The notes under the pieces were generated by a model, which ran no database searches, had not been told where the DNA came from, and worked only from the letters and a program-made list of their open reading frames with translations. This document shows, one piece after another, positions 53,601-60,985 of a DNA stretch of 64,000 nucleotides (position 1 is the stretch's first letter; each line of letters opens with the position of its first letter). Position numbers and translations under genes: made by a program. The stretch comes from Cyclina sinensis (lineage: Eukaryota > Mollusca > Bivalvia > Venerida > Veneridae): contig JAAONU010000123.1 of NCBI GenBank assembly GCA_012932295.1, positions 4,960,001 to 5,024,000 on the forward strand, in the 5' to 3' direction.

Positions 53601-55968
53601 TTTCTTAAAATAAGATGCTATTCATTGCTGTGCATCCATCAAAATTATACATGTTTATAAAAACTGCCATTCATAATCGTTGTTAACAAATACTATTTTT
53701 CCTTTCGAGCCAACTTTTACATAAATTTAAAAATACTGCGATATTATGTACTTCTACAAAAAGGACTTTATACGCATTTATCATGTCTGCGTTCAGATAC
53801 CTTCATAGTTGGTTTGCTTAGTTCTGGTATTTTTCTGATCCTCTGGCAGGAAGAAGCGACCAGTCGCCCGCTGGTTGACATAGGCACCATTAGAAACCAG
53901 TAGTTTTACAGATTCAAAATCCCCATACACAGTGGCTAAATGTAGACAACTTTCACCTGTAAATCAGTCGCAATGTATTAACTTATTCAAAATCCACATA
54001 CACCAACATTTCATGTTCAGAGTTGACTTAAGTACTGCAAAACATGTACCCCTTGTGGAAAATATTGGATATCATAACCCTTATGTCCCAAATCCTATAC
54101 TTACTTTTACAACAATCAAAAGTTAATTTTCTATAAAAAGAAATTTGAATTTGGATGGGTGGAGGCTTAGAAAATTGGTACAGCAAAGAATCCAAAAATT
54201 ATACTGTTATTAATTTGATTTTAAAAAAATGGAGGTGTCGTCATTTCTGCATCAAAAGGACCAGTAAGACTGTAAGCAATTCAGATTCTCACAAATTATA
54301 AGAATTAAAAGGAAAAAACAGACAAATTTTATTACTGAAACCAAATCTCAGGGCAGTCCGTCTTACCCTTAGCTGTCACTGAGTTATGCTCTAGTTTGGG
54401 CAATATTTAAATTTAAAAAGAAAAGCAATAATTCAACACAGAGAATTAGTATGTATTAACAATCTGCACACTCTCCATGTATTGTAAGCCTTTTAACTAG
54501 TTCTCAGTGTTTGAAGGCTTAGATACTCAGCAGTTACAAAGTTAAGCTCTGGTTTGGAAGGTCCTGGATTTGAAACCTAACCAGAGCATGAGCTGCAATG
54601 AGCACTAAACCACACATGACAAAGTTCACGAAGCTGTGAACAGGTACCATATAATACCAGCAATAAAAAGTTACTTGCTCTTCTGTAAAGTGAATGGTTC
54701 CTTCATGGTGTCTTGAGAGAGTTCAAATAAGCTTGATAGCACTTGTTACTACTGAGCTTAAATAAATTAGCATTAAAAACATTGTTTGTTTAGACTCATT
54801 TATTTTACATCGATTGCGATACAAGTTCTTACAACTTAGATTCACCACGCTCGATGACTGCTTCCTGGGTTCCAAATCAGTATTCACGCAGCGTGGAGAA
54901 ACGTGAAGATCTTGAGAGAATCTCAAACATTACTAACTCATGTTTGAATATTTTTCTTCGAGCTGACACAGTAGTGTTACAAAAAGGAAGGGATGAACAA
55001 AATAATGCAAACCCAACACATGCTTAACAGGAGCTGTCAGTGGAGACAGCAGGCTCGACTATTTAAGTACTGGATAATAAAGAAAGGGATAATTATTAAA
55101 AAATCTGTTTAATTCAAGATCTATAGATATATAGACAAGAATCTTCTCAATGGTAGATGAAATATCATGTAATATTTATTATTTTATCATTGAAAATCCC
55201 TAAAGAAATAAAGAGGCTGTAGTAAAATATTACAATTTTTAAGGAAAATTTTAAGATTAAAGGGTAGATAATTCTGGAAATATGGGTGCTAGAGTTATGA
55301 ACCTTACCACATATGATGAGGGTGATGAAAAGGAACACATATTTGAAGTTTTAAAGTAAATCCCTAAAGAAATAAAGAAGTTTTAGTAAGACATTACAAT
55401 TTTTAAGGAAAATTCTAAGTTTAAAGGGGAGATATTTCTGGAAATATGGACCTTATATGGAAGTTATAATAAAAAATATTTAACTGCACAAAAACTTTAA
55501 TCAGAAATCTTGACGCAGATGCGGACACCAACGCTAGGGTGGGTAGGACAGCTCTCCAAATACTTTGTATAGTCCAGCTAAAAACACAGCATGCACACAA
55601 GCCTTCCAATATAATATCCTGTTTGCCATTTGGAAAGTTGAAATATGGTAGCCACAACGGCCCTTAATCACAACCTGATCAGCTGAGTTGATGCTCAGAT
55701 GAGCTTTAAACTTACCATAGTATTCATCAGCTTCATAAAAGTCCAAGGCCAGCTTGGGGTACATATTGAGCAAAATTTTGGCAGTTTCTACATGTTCAGC
55801 ACTGTCCATTAGATATAATAAATGAAGGGGAGTCTCCCCAACACCCCCGCGTTTATTAAGGTCCCAACATGCCTCATGTGTAGTCACTTTGTTTAAACTG
55901 TTTTTCTCCTTCTCATTCCATTCACTGAGAAGTTCTTCATCTGTTTTGGTTTCCCAGACTGTTGAACC
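18487..55968 (-). CDS. TRPV: TRPV-family cation channel gene, 14 exons, 5' end missing
   Basis: Joined exons: 55968-55716, 53956-53801, 53399-53245, 51580-51437, 42165-42084, 41454-41339, 39786-39673, 39022-38915, 37421-37270, 34015-33906, 31917-31820, 22246-22085, 20986-20783, 19509-18487. They total 2877 nt, exactly 958 codons plus TAG, with compatible phases and GT..AG at every junction. Ankyrin units cover about residues 45-235, S1-S4 about 303-430, S5 about 447-468, the pore loop about 480-496, S6 about 510-535, the TRP helix follows, then a charged tail of about 400 residues. Diagnostic strings are [30 protein letters not shown] and [18 protein letters not shown] proteins form tetrameric, Ca-permeable sensory channels in the plasma or ciliary membrane; invertebrate members (OSM-9/OCR, Nanchung/Inactive) serve mechano- and chemosensation. 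The TRP-helix wording leans to the Inactive/OCR side, but this is not settled. The N-terminal segment before the first ankyrin unit lies in unrecognised upstream exons. Confidence 0.95.
19817..20600 (+). mobile_element. Family C element, diverged copy
   Basis: Head AAACAAGTGGGTCATTATGG, then ATCACTCACCTCAGTACC, and tail CTCTGGCTCAGGTGAGCTT. The interior has units with TGAACAATTTTTTATGG and TTTTGACCCTAGGG. It lies in the intron between exons m and n. Confidence 0.6.
20783..20986 (-). CDS. TRPV exon m: TRP helix and proximal C terminus
   Basis: Starts [12 protein letters not shown], the TRP-helix continuation with its conserved Trp, then an acidic turn (SGPSDDEDG) and a basic stretch ([12 protein letters not shown]). 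The acceptor is CTTCAG and the donor GTATAAC. 68 codons in phase 0. Confidence 0.93.
21197..21896 (+). mobile_element. Family C element, shortened copy
   Basis: Head AAACAAGAGGGCCAGGGTAC and tail TTGTGCTCAGGTGATCT. The interior has about three diverged units (TTTTGACCCCAGGGACATAA). It lies in the intron between exons l and m. Confidence 0.65.
22085..22246 (-). CDS. TRPV exon l: segment S6
   Basis: 54 codons, phase 0 at both ends. S6 carries [18 protein letters not shown], the TRPV family signature, and the exon ends in the start of the TRP helix ([10 protein letters not shown]). The acceptor is TTTCAG and the donor GTAATC. Confidence 0.96.
22247..25159. other. Intron sequence without recognised features
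   Basis: First part of the intron between exons k and l, AT-rich, with only the T27 run. Nothing else recognised. Confidence 0.5.
23582..23608. repeat. T27 homopolymer
   Basis: A run of 27 T followed by ATTATTTTATTG. It may be the A tail of a minus-strand retroposed sequence, but no source element was recognised next to it. Confidence 0.6.
25160..25437 (-). mobile_element. tRNA-derived SINE
   Basis: On the minus strand: an A box in GGCTAACTCAATAGGTAAGAG, a B box in GGTTCAATCCCCATC, then GGCAAAATTTCTCTGTG and the body shared with 60500-60985. It is uninterrupted here, which shows the structure before the 60590 insertion. It lies in the intron between exons k and l. Confidence 0.75.
26681..29690 (+). 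mobile_element. Middle element of the nest (family B, 107-bp units)
   Basis: The head AAACAAGAGGGCCAATGGCC lies at 26681. Units of 106-108 bp carrying GTAGGTCAGTAGGTCAAAAA start at 29095, 29202, 29310, 29418, 29526 and 29632. A partial unit precedes the insertion of family C at 26912. So the array is interrupted by C and resumes in register with the AAAA before GTAGGTC. Confidence 0.7.
26912..29094 (+). mobile_element. Inner element of the nest (family C, 165-bp tandem array)
   Basis: The head is AAACAAGAGGGCCATGATTG then CGCTCACCTGAGTAC; the tail is TTTGTGCTCAGGTGAGCTAA, so its ends carry the inverted repeat GCTCACCTGAG / CTCAGGTGAGC. Between them lie about nine units of 164-166 bp (GATTTGAACAA starts at 27581, 27747, 27911, 28076, 28241, 28406 and 28572). 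A short GACGGACGGAC run precedes the tail. Confidence 0.8.
31820..31917 (-). CDS. TRPV exon k: end of S5, turret, pore helix and filter
   Basis: The translation ends [15 protein letters not shown]. The segment FQMTLGEF is the pore helix and selectivity-filter position, with a Glu where vertebrate TRPV1-4 have a GMGD-type filter. The acceptor is TTTTCAG and the donor GTAATATTG. The intron to the next exon is about 9.6 kb and holds the nested repeat complex. Confidence 0.92.
32043..32262 (+). mobile_element. tRNA-derived SINE
   Basis: Head GTGACCGAATGGTTTGAGTG and CTGGTTTTGAATCCAG, then GGTTGGTACCCCTACC and GGGATCTGGGAGGTAAAAG as body. It abuts the family C element at 32264. It lies in the intron between exons j and k. 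Confidence 0.5.
32264..33620 (+). mobile_element. Family C element, diverged copy
   Basis: Same head (AAACAAGAGGGCCATGATGG, then GCTCACCTGAGAAC) and tail (CACAAAGTGCTCAGGTGAGCT) as 26912-29094. It has about four diverged copies of the 165-bp unit (GTGACCCCAGGGACATTATT and variants). It lies in the intron between exons j and k. Confidence 0.75.
33906..34015 (-). CDS. TRPV exon j: S4-S5 linker and S5
   Basis: Completes Arg, then [20 protein letters not shown] forms the S4-S5 linker, and [14 protein letters not shown] is S5. The acceptor is CTAACAG and the donor GTAAGAAC. Phase 2 in, phase 1 out. Confidence 0.93.
35586..36021 (+). mobile_element. TIR element with a tRNA-like core, copy 2
   Basis: Left end TTAAAACGACTGACTCACAG; right end complement TTAAAGCAGCTGACTCACAG. 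The core on the plus strand is CAGTGGTTCAGTGGTCTAAG and GGATTCGAATCCTG. It lies in the intron between exons i and j. The flanks between core and ends also match copy 1 (GAAACACATCATAATATAA against TATTTTGATGTGTTTC). Confidence 0.7.
36490..36625 (-). repeat. tRNA-like SINE head
   Basis: On the minus strand GGAGTCTAGTGGTTGAAGGA and GTGGGTTTAAATCTAACC form A-box-like and B-box-like segments. It lies in the intron between exons i and j. Confidence 0.45.
37270..37421 (-). CDS. TRPV exon i: segments S3 and S4
   Basis: S3 is [20 protein letters not shown]4 is [19 protein letters not shown] and lacks the regularly spaced arginines of voltage sensors, as is usual in TRPV channels. The acceptor is TTATAG and the donor GTATGT. 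The exon ends two bases into an Arg codon. Confidence 0.93.
37656..38300 (+). mobile_element. TATGCCCCCACC element with 162-bp units
   Basis: The left end is TATGCCCCCACCACTTTTGG; the right end carries TGTGGGGGCATCTGTG, an inverted match. Three units of 161-162 bp (CAAACGTATAACTGCTAGAG at 37751 and 37913, a variant at 38074) lie between. It sits in the intron between exons h and i. Confidence 0.7.
38915..39022 (-). CDS. TRPV exon h: transmembrane segment S2
   Basis: 36 codons, phase 0 at both ends. S2 is [20 protein letters not shown], followed by a cytoplasmic loop. The acceptor is TTTGCAG and the donor GTAAGTATC. Confidence 0.93.
39673..39786 (-). CDS. TRPV exon g: transmembrane segment S1
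   Basis: 38 codons, phase 0 at both ends. The hydrophobic stretch [17 protein letters not shown] is S1, followed by the extracellular side [15 protein letters not shown]. The acceptor is CACAG and the donor GTAAGAC. Confidence 0.93.
40012..40220 (+). mobile_element. SINE family 3 copy
   Basis: It contains GGTTGCTGTTTCGAATTTTA (B-box remnant), then GTACTGGTCTGAACCCAGGA and AAGTTGCAAGAACTTAACTC, the body shared with 43905-44115 in the same orientation. It lies in the intron between exons f and g. Confidence 0.55.
40540..40965. repeat. Tandem repeat, units of 138-150 bp
   Basis: AGGAGTTG with following GCACA recurs at 40575, 40725 and 40863, with AGTAAAATTAAACAA and TCCTGATAATATG between. It ends near GACAGACAGTGTGACTACT and GCCACCCTTTGGGGGGCAC, which looks like an element terminus. 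It lies in the intron between exons f and g. Confidence 0.55.
41339..41454 (-). CDS. TRPV exon f: pre-S1 linker
   Basis: The acceptor is GTTTCAG and the donor GTAGGT. The translation reads [20 protein letters not shown] and ends [11 protein letters not shown]. The helix ending KWKTFAR leads into S1, as in other TRPV proteins. The acidic run EEDD is visible. Confidence 0.94.
41518..41702. repeat. 27-bp minisatellite, six units
   Basis: The unit CAGTCCAATGACATCACATT followed by ATGGAAT repeats six times, the last two units being slightly longer (TTATTA). Because 27 is a multiple of three, a frame stays open through it (QSNDITLWN), but it is intronic, between exons e and f, and on the other strand from the gene. 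Confidence 0.9.
42084..42165 (-). CDS. TRPV exon e: post-ankyrin linker
   Basis: A short 82-nt exon encodes [20 protein letters not shown], the conserved linker that follows the ankyrin domain in TRPV channels. The acceptor is TTTTTAG and the donor GTAAGTATG. It is separated from exon d by an intron of about 9.3 kb that is full of mobile elements. Confidence 0.93.
42430..43060. repeat. 33-bp minisatellite, about 18 units
   Basis: Units of the type AAATTTGTCTAGCTCACAC followed by TGTTTTACTTTAAC repeat along the whole stretch, with point changes. It lies in the intron between exons d and e. Confidence 0.85.
43905..44115 (+). mobile_element. SINE family 3 copy
   Basis: Head GGAGTAGTACCTCAGAC with a B-box remnant GTTGCTGGTTTTAATCC, then GAGTACTGCTTTGAACCCAG and AAACTGCAAGAACTTATTTT. 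It lies in the intron between exons d and e. Confidence 0.6.
44908..45650. mobile_element. TATGTCTCCCCC element with internal tandem repeats
   Basis: Ends are ATATGTCTCCCCCC and GGGGGGAGACATA, a terminal inverted repeat. The interior repeats a unit of about 130-157 bp (starts such as GACATTTAACCTCC at 44970, 45126 and 45413). It closes with a GACGGACAGACGG stretch. A second internal ATATGTCTCCCCC at about 45317 suggests that one copy inserted into another. Long minus-strand frames inside are only repeats. Confidence 0.7.
45721..45755 (-). repeat. Solo head of the ACAAGAGGGCC repeat family
   Basis: On the minus strand it reads AAACAAGAGGGCCAGG, then a short palindrome GGCCACCTGGCC. This is the conserved head of the elements at 19817, 21197, 26681, 26912 and 32264, without a body. 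Confidence 0.6.
46584..47783. mobile_element. Non-autonomous DNA element with TIRs, about 1.2 kb
   Basis: The outer ends are CTGTGAAATCATTTAAATTC on the left and CACAG preceded by AATGATTT on the right, whose complement is CTGTGAAATCATTAATATCC. Similarity continues inward over about 45 bp (both contain TTTTGTGG / TTTTCGTGG). The interior has no credible ORF. It lies in the intron between exons d and e. Confidence 0.65.
48283..48364. repeat. Short inverted repeat
   Basis: GAGATATTGTGTAATTTTTT and ATGGGTCAATATCTC face GCGAGATTCTGACCCAT and AACAAAAATATCTC. It resembles a small foldback element in the intron between exons d and e. Confidence 0.5.
49510..49640 (+). repeat. SINE family 3 fragment
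   Basis: GCGTTTTGAACCAAGAAAGC and CAGTCACCAAGTGGGCCTG resemble the conserved body of family 3. The head and tail are absent. Confidence 0.35.
49709..50664 (+). mobile_element. Degraded DNA transposon with TIRs, pogo-like
   Basis: The ends are diverged inverted repeats: left CTTACCATAAACACTCAAATA, right (complement) CTTACTGTAAACACTTGAATA, each followed by a GC-richer 'ACGCAC' zone. Inside, on the plus strand around 50320-50400, [15 protein letters not shown] can be read. It resembles the N-terminal helix-turn-helix of pogo/CENP-B-like transposases. No DDE domain is seen, so it is non-autonomous or decayed. It lies in the intron between exons d and e. Confidence 0.5.
51437..51580 (-). CDS. TRPV exon d: fourth and fifth ankyrin units
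   Basis: The acceptor is a poly-pyrimidine tract ending CAG and the donor is GTAAGT. The 48 codons include [20 protein letters not shown], a clear ankyrin repeat, and end EILELNSI. Both ends are phase 0. Confidence 0.95.
53245..53399 (-). CDS. TRPV exon c: third and fourth ankyrin units
   Basis: The acceptor is CTTCTAG and the donor GTGAGT. The translation reads [17 protein letters not shown], then [19 protein letters not shown] and [11 protein letters not shown], giving one full ankyrin repeat and the start of the next. It closes in phase 0. Confidence 0.95.
53801..53956 (-). CDS. TRPV exon b: second ankyrin unit and FFLPEDQ loop
   Basis: The acceptor TTTACAG borders 53957 and the donor GTATC 53800. 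The translation begins [20 protein letters not shown] and continues through a loop with [10 protein letters not shown], a finger-loop wording typical of TRPV ankyrin domains. The exon uses two bases at its start and leaves one at its end, matching both neighbours. Confidence 0.94.
54722..54940 (-). mobile_element. SINE family 3, body copy
   Basis: On + it holds TTTACATCGATTGCGATACA, CGCTCGATGACTGCTTCCTG and GAGAAACGTGAAGATCTTGA, parallel to 4400-4500. The tRNA-like head is not evident. It lies in the intron between exons a and b. Confidence 0.55.
55716..55968 (-). CDS. TRPV exon a: pre-ankyrin linker and first ankyrin unit
   Basis: The acceptor TTACAG is at 55969-55970 and the donor GTAAG at 55711-55715. 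The 253 nt open in phase 0 and end one base into a Gly codon. The translation has the TRPV linker ([13 protein letters not shown]), then [20 protein letters not shown] and a first ankyrin helix pair ending [10 protein letters not shown]. Members of the family start their first ankyrin repeat at this point, so roughly 100 residues of N terminus must come from further upstream. Confidence 0.93.
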
Positions 55969-57989
55969 CTGTAACCATAGAATGAGAAATTTTCATGTTT
56001 ATTAATTTATGAAAACAGCACTGTCTTTACAATGGTAACAAAACTGTTTATAGTCACAAGACAAGACAATGGGCTGCCTTTGGAATTGAAAAATCATGAC
56101 AAGTCATATAGGATTTATTTTATTCTATTATGTTCATTGTTATTTTCAGCAAGCTTATCAGAGTCTGTAATTCAATAAACTAAATAAACTGTAGTACAGT
56201 TTGCTTGTAATACGAAGCTAGATTCAAAGGCTTTAATTGTCAGCTGACAGACGTAGCAATAGAAATTAAAAGACAACATATTATGATATTGAAATCATAT
56301 TACACATTTTTTTCACAGCATGATTTTACCAAAAAAATATGCTGTAATTATATACCTGTGCACTGCATATCAGAAACATATGCAAACATTCACCTTGGTG
56401 TAAAATTCAATTTACAATAAAACTGGAATATTCTTTATTTTGAAGTAGTAAGACAAAAACACAGAGAAATAGCGGGAACAATAAAACTAAGTCATTCACA
56501 AGCACTGTACTTTTTCACAGTGAAAAAAATATGATGAACCGTACAAATATTTGTACTTCGCTAGACTGCGTGATTTATTTATTTATTTATTTTTTCGAGG
56601 CCCCTTTTGGATTACCCCCTTTATTCTCCACGTCACATGGTTATGTATGTGCTTTATTATGGTTTCTTTAACTCTGTTTTATTCTTGAATATGGCTTGTT
56701 CATCATTCAGTTTGGATCGTAATTATTATTTCTCATATACAGAATTGGCCATTCAGATACCGACTGGACAGTGAACAGTTCAGTCCATGATTTAAAAGCC
56801 ATCATCTACCCACATGGATCTGATTGCACAGTAATTCTGGTCTATACTGGGCACAAAGGCTAATTGCAGCAATCAGCAGTTAAAGTTTAAAGGCACTTAG
56901 CATATGGAGGGGTGAATGCCAAAAACTTCTAAGTGCTATAAATAAGAAAATAGATAGCACTTTATTGCATTCATCCCTCGTATTCTGAACTTAAGCTTTT
57001 TAGCCCCGCATAATGAATTCTTCTAGCTGTGAATTAACATCATATATTTTTTTAGTTTTGGCATTTATATCATTTATCAACCACATTCTTAAGGTGTTTA
57101 TCAGCAGATGAACAGTTCGATTTCTATACCCTATGAATTCAACAATGTCAATTTTCTTTGAAGATAACTTTTAATTTTATGTATCAATTATTAAAAGTTT
57201 GTCCCTGAAATTTGACAATTATTGTACTGAATGCCCAAATTATCATAGCCTAATATTGACATTAAAGATTTTCTCAAGTTTTGTCAATAATAGATAATAA
57301 CAAATGTAATTTTAACTTTAATTCAAACAGAGGGTTCCGGCTTTACGGATTCAAAAAATGAAACGTTTATCTGTAATATTTATTACTGACCTCTTCATAT
57401 CACAGTAATTACGTCAAAGGTACAAACAATATTTTGTTTAGAGTTGTCGATAACTTTCCCTAGTAACAGAGCATTCCCAGACAGTGACCAAACACAGCAT
57501 AGTTATACCAATATTTTGTAATAAAAACTGATGGTTTTAAAAAAAACAGCTACAATGTACGTCATTAGTTCAGTGCAAATATTTTAGTACTAGCATAGAA
57601 CACTCTTCACATACACATGGCATGTCATTTATGTCAACCAATTTATTGATAATTATTAAAACCAGAAACCGTTGGAACTGGGTTTTCCAGCTCCCCGAAG
57701 TGCTCTCATTCGCAGGATTTAGAACTTGGTAGATGAAAACAACAAAATGTAGTTTACTGTGCTGAAAGTAATCTGAATGGAACTGCATGAATTTAATAAT
57801 GGGTACACAATTGGATGGAACAACTTTTTAAGTAAAATTTGAGTATTATTTAAATAAGTTCATAATGACATATTGCATAGTTCAAATAAACATTTGTTTA
57901 AAAAATTAAGATATTGCCTTTATACATAATGCATGTTAGAAAATTATGTATACAAATAAATTTGAAAAGTAACTCTATTGATATAGGGT
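55969..57989. other. 5' flank or intron of TRPV, nothing recognised
   Basis: AT-rich. A 72-codon minus frame at 57570-57788 shows no ankyrin or TRPV N-terminal sequence. There is a short TTTATTTATTTATTT run near 56574. Confidence 0.5.
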
Positions 57990-58740
57990 GTACAAGTTAT
58001 GGTCCAGACAAAAAATAAGTATGAAAATTTACAAAGGGCAATAACTCCAAAATTATGCATTGTTGTTGTGCAATGCACTTCTCCTCAATGAAATTTCAGG
58101 TTGATCCCTCTTTGTAGTCTCTGAATTTTACGCTGGACAAAAACAAGGTATGGAAATTAACAAAGGGCAATAACTCAAAAATACAAGAAGGACAGTTAAG
58201 GTTTTTATATATTACATTTCTCCACAATGAAATGTATTCACCTATCAATGTTCATGTTGATAAGTCTTTGAGTTATATGCCAGACAGAAATATGATATGA
58301 AAATTAATATAGAGCAATTTTCCAAAAATCACAAAATGAATGTTATTGTTCTTATGCACTGCAATTCTCCTCAATGAGATATATTTACCTTTCAAATTTT
58401 TTTTATTATACCTCTTACAGTATTTGTGTTATACTCCAGACAAAACTTTACATATGAAAATTAACAAAGGGCGATAACTCAAAAAAATGAAAAGCAGAGT
58501 GGAAGTTCTTGTGCACTGAACTTTTCATTATAAGATCTATCCAGCTATGAAGTTTCAAGTTGATAGCTCTTATAGTGTAAGAGTTATGCTCTGGACAAAA
58601 ATTAAGTATGAAAAATCAACAAAAGGTAATTACTCCAAAATGATGAAGTGCAGAGTACTGGTTCATGTGCACTGCATGCACTTTTCCTCAGTGAGATCTA
58701 TCTACATTTAAAAATTCATGTTGATACCCCAATTTAAGTT
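57990..58740 (+). repeat. Tandem repeat, five diverged units of 129-157 bp
   Basis: Units are marked by AACAAAGGGCAATAACTC (58033, 58162, a variant near 58309, 58466, a variant near 58622) and by TTCATGTTGATAnnTCTT followed by GAGTTATGCTCTGGAC. There is no ORF. Confidence 0.65.
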
Positions 58741-58914
58741 GTTGAATTGCTGGTTCAACCTTTTTTATCAAAATTTGTAGATGATTGTTCAAAAAAAAAA
58801 GAAATTACTTGCAATATTTTTACAATTCAGTTCTTGTTATCAAAACTGAAATTTTTGGTCTCACATAATATTTTTATAAACTTTCAATCAATTTCTGAAA
58901 AAAAAGACATGTAT

Positions 58915-59255
58915 TATTGATGGCTCTATATTGCTCATCTAAGTACCATTGTCCTAATAAATAAAAACCATAATGGTCAAATACAATTTATCAGACACTG
59001 GGATAAGATATTTTAGTCTGACAACCTAGTGGTGATTGATTCATTTCATGTAACCAATTTTTAATATTGGACCCACATGACCCAGTTTCAATCTCCTCAT
59101 AAAAGATTAACATTTTCCAATCATTGAAATCTGGCTAAATTTAAGTAAAAAATTTGACCTTTTGGCTCTAAGGTTCACACAGTTTTCTACTGATATGAGC
59201 TGGTGACCTCCTTTTGACCTTGTATGACCCAATTTAAATGATCAAAGAAACAGGC
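58915..59255 (+). repeat. Diverged relative of family C
   Basis: The region starts GGCTCTATATTGCTCATC and TAAGTACCATTGTCC, matching the head at 19836-19870, and continues with GGTGACCTCCTTTTGACC units. The tail is not recognisable. Confidence 0.4.
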
Positions 59256-59314
59256 TTATCCTGAAAAAGAAAAACAACCTGTTATTTTATACTTTTCAAA
59301 CCTTCAATTGTTTA

Positions 59315-59477
59315 ACCCTTATCCCACTGACTCTGCCAATGCGACCAGTGCTGACCAAGATCACTCCTGCACATCCACTATAGAAAAAGAATAAGAACCC
59401 CTAAAAGCAATTAATGGATCTGTCCAAACTGAAAGATGGACAAGCCCATTTTAGATATTTAGCATTGTTAAGGTTAA
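59315..59477. mobile_element. Diverged relative of the 12296 MITE
   Basis: It starts TTTAACCCTTATCCCACTGA and ends GCATTGTTAAGGTTAAA, with GATCTGTCCAAACTGAAAG and GATGGACAAGCCCATT matching the inner part of 12420-12480 in the same order. The central hairpin is largely lost. Confidence 0.5.
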
Positions 59478-59539
59478 AACTGAATTCAATTAGAACAAAC
59501 ATTTAGCAAAAGAAAACAATTTTACTCTTAAAATACTAC

Positions 59540-59590
59540 CTGCAGAGAAGGTAGATTAATGTACTGAAGTATTTCAATGATTTTGGGCAT
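59540..59590 (-). CDS. Weak candidate for an upstream TRPV exon
   Basis: On the minus strand a 17-codon open stretch (MPKIIEILQYINLPSLQ) ends in CAG and a GTAGTA donor. It would join in phase 0 to exon a. The frame remains open upstream to a possible acceptor ATCAG near 59626. Against it: the donor is weak, the upstream side overlaps the inverted-repeat element at 59603-60020, and the peptide lacks the N-terminal sequence common to TRPV proteins. Confidence 0.18.
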
Positions 59591-59602
59591 ATCTTGGTAT
59601 AT

Positions 59603-60020
59603 ACTACAACTTGCAAAACTGATAAGAGTTTACACTGTTTTGAGGTGAAGAACCAGACTCCTCGGTACGCCTGTCAAAAATCTATTAAAGCGCCGCCCAA
59701 TGTGTTTCTTTCAACCTCCGCCTTTTACCTGTCAATTAGTGTCATTCTAGTGTACGCAATGGAATAGCAGTTAGGAGTAAAAAAATATTAAGTGAAGATT
59801 TCTGGTAGCAACTTTGGTGCCGCCCAGGCACATTTTTCTGGCTGCGGGTAGATTGCAAGATGCAGTTTTATTGACAGGTATACCTGAGAAAACTGCCTCA
59901 CTGTGATTGGATGATCAGTAAAGTGACAGTTTAAGCTACTGAAATAAACATCGTAATGTCACTTTTTACCATGTTCCAAATATGTGAAACTCTAATCAGT
60001 TTTGCAAGTGGTAGTGTTTA
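59603..60020. mobile_element. Inverted-repeat element, about 415 bp
   Basis: The left end ACAACTTGCAAAACTGATAA is matched, inverted, by TTATCAGTTTTGCAAG-like CTAATCAGTTTTGCAAGTGG at the right. Pairing continues inward (GTACGCCTGTCAA against TTGACAGGTATACC). Arms are diverged. Confidence 0.55.
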
Positions 60021-60499
60021 AACTTTATTTTTGCAACCACCTTCAAACAACTTCTTGAAAAAGAAAAGCCCACATTCAAAGAGCAAATCTAAATAATATG
60101 AAATGTATTGATCAAATATCTTTATTTATCAAACAGGCTACTAGTGTACCTATCTTTACATAACATTGAGAAATAAATGTTCACGTCACAGCGTCATAAC
60201 AGAACTAGGTCATTACAGAAGGAACCGTATGTATTATTTGAATTTAAAGTTTACATTGATCAATGAATCCTAGTCTCGGCATTTATGGCTTTTCAATTCA
60301 GTTTAACTTATGTCATTGAACCTTTCAGAAGTACCTTACAATCAAAATTATTCTGACAGCCCCATGACAACTTTCGCTGTATCCACTGAATAAAGATAAA
60401 TTGACAGCCCCATGACAACTTCTGCTGTATCCACTGAACAAAGACCCTCGACACTTACAACCATTAATAAGTGAGAAATATGCTGCCCCCCCCCCCCCC

Positions 60500-60985
60500 C
60501 TCCACTTGTTTAGCTCAATAGGTAGAGCACTAGATTGGTAATCCGTCAGTTGTTGGTTCGACCCCTGGGCAGGGCAAAATTTCTCTGTGTCAATAGATGT
60601 TATCCGGAACTCGGCAAATGTGGGTTTTTCACAGCTAATCCGGGGGTACAAACAAACTTTTACCGTTATGGCTTCACGGTGCACAACCCTTCACAAAAGG
60701 TTGATCAACGTGTTGCCTTGTTGTAACTGTAAAAGTTTGTTTGTACCCCCGGATTAGCTGGGAAAAACCCACATTTGCCGAGTTCCGGAGTAAGTCTATT
60801 GATCTCAGACATTTGTCTCTCACTGCTGATTCAGAGTAGATCATGTGGGAACAGTAGTCAGTCACTTGCGGAGAAATTGGCAATTACTAGTTATTTATCC
60901 AGGAAAACCGGTTAGGTGGACTGACCGCCGAGATATAACCTATATGTTGAAATTGGCGTTAAATCCCAAAACAAACAAACTAGTT
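60500..60985 (+). mobile_element. tRNA-derived SINE interrupted by a palindromic element
   Basis: The tRNA-like head has an A box (TAGCTCAATAGGTAGAGC) and a B box (GGTTCGACCCC). The body GGCAAAATTTCTCTGTG, then TTGATCTCAGAC, AGTCACTTGCGGAGAAATTGG and GTTAGGTGGACTG matches the SINE at 25160-25437. It is split at 60590-60803 by an inverted-repeat element. A run of C precedes it. Confidence 0.8.
60590..60803. mobile_element. Palindromic element inserted in a SINE
   Basis: The arm GGAACTCGGCAAATGTGGGT...GGGGGTACAAACAAAC is matched almost perfectly in inverted form by GTTTGTTTGTACCCCC...ACCCACATTTGCCGAGTTCC. Arms are about 65-75 bp with a loop of about 65 bp. There is no ORF. Confidence 0.8.

Noticed and set aside
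57570..57788. 72-codon minus frame as a possible upstream TRPV exon
   Set aside because: No ankyrin or TRPV N-terminal similarity and no donor in a usable phase.
60500..60575. Functional tRNA gene
   Set aside because: A and B boxes are good, but the anticodon and acceptor stems do not pair and a SINE body follows. The same holds for the tRNA-like heads at 5.8, 9.3, 10.5, 10.8, 25.4, 32.1, 35.8 and 36.6 kb.
60325..60684. 119-codon minus-strand frame
   Set aside because: It runs through a C run, a SINE and a palindromic element. A local duplication (CTGACAGCCCCATGACAACTT, 60355/60402) explains its internal repeat.
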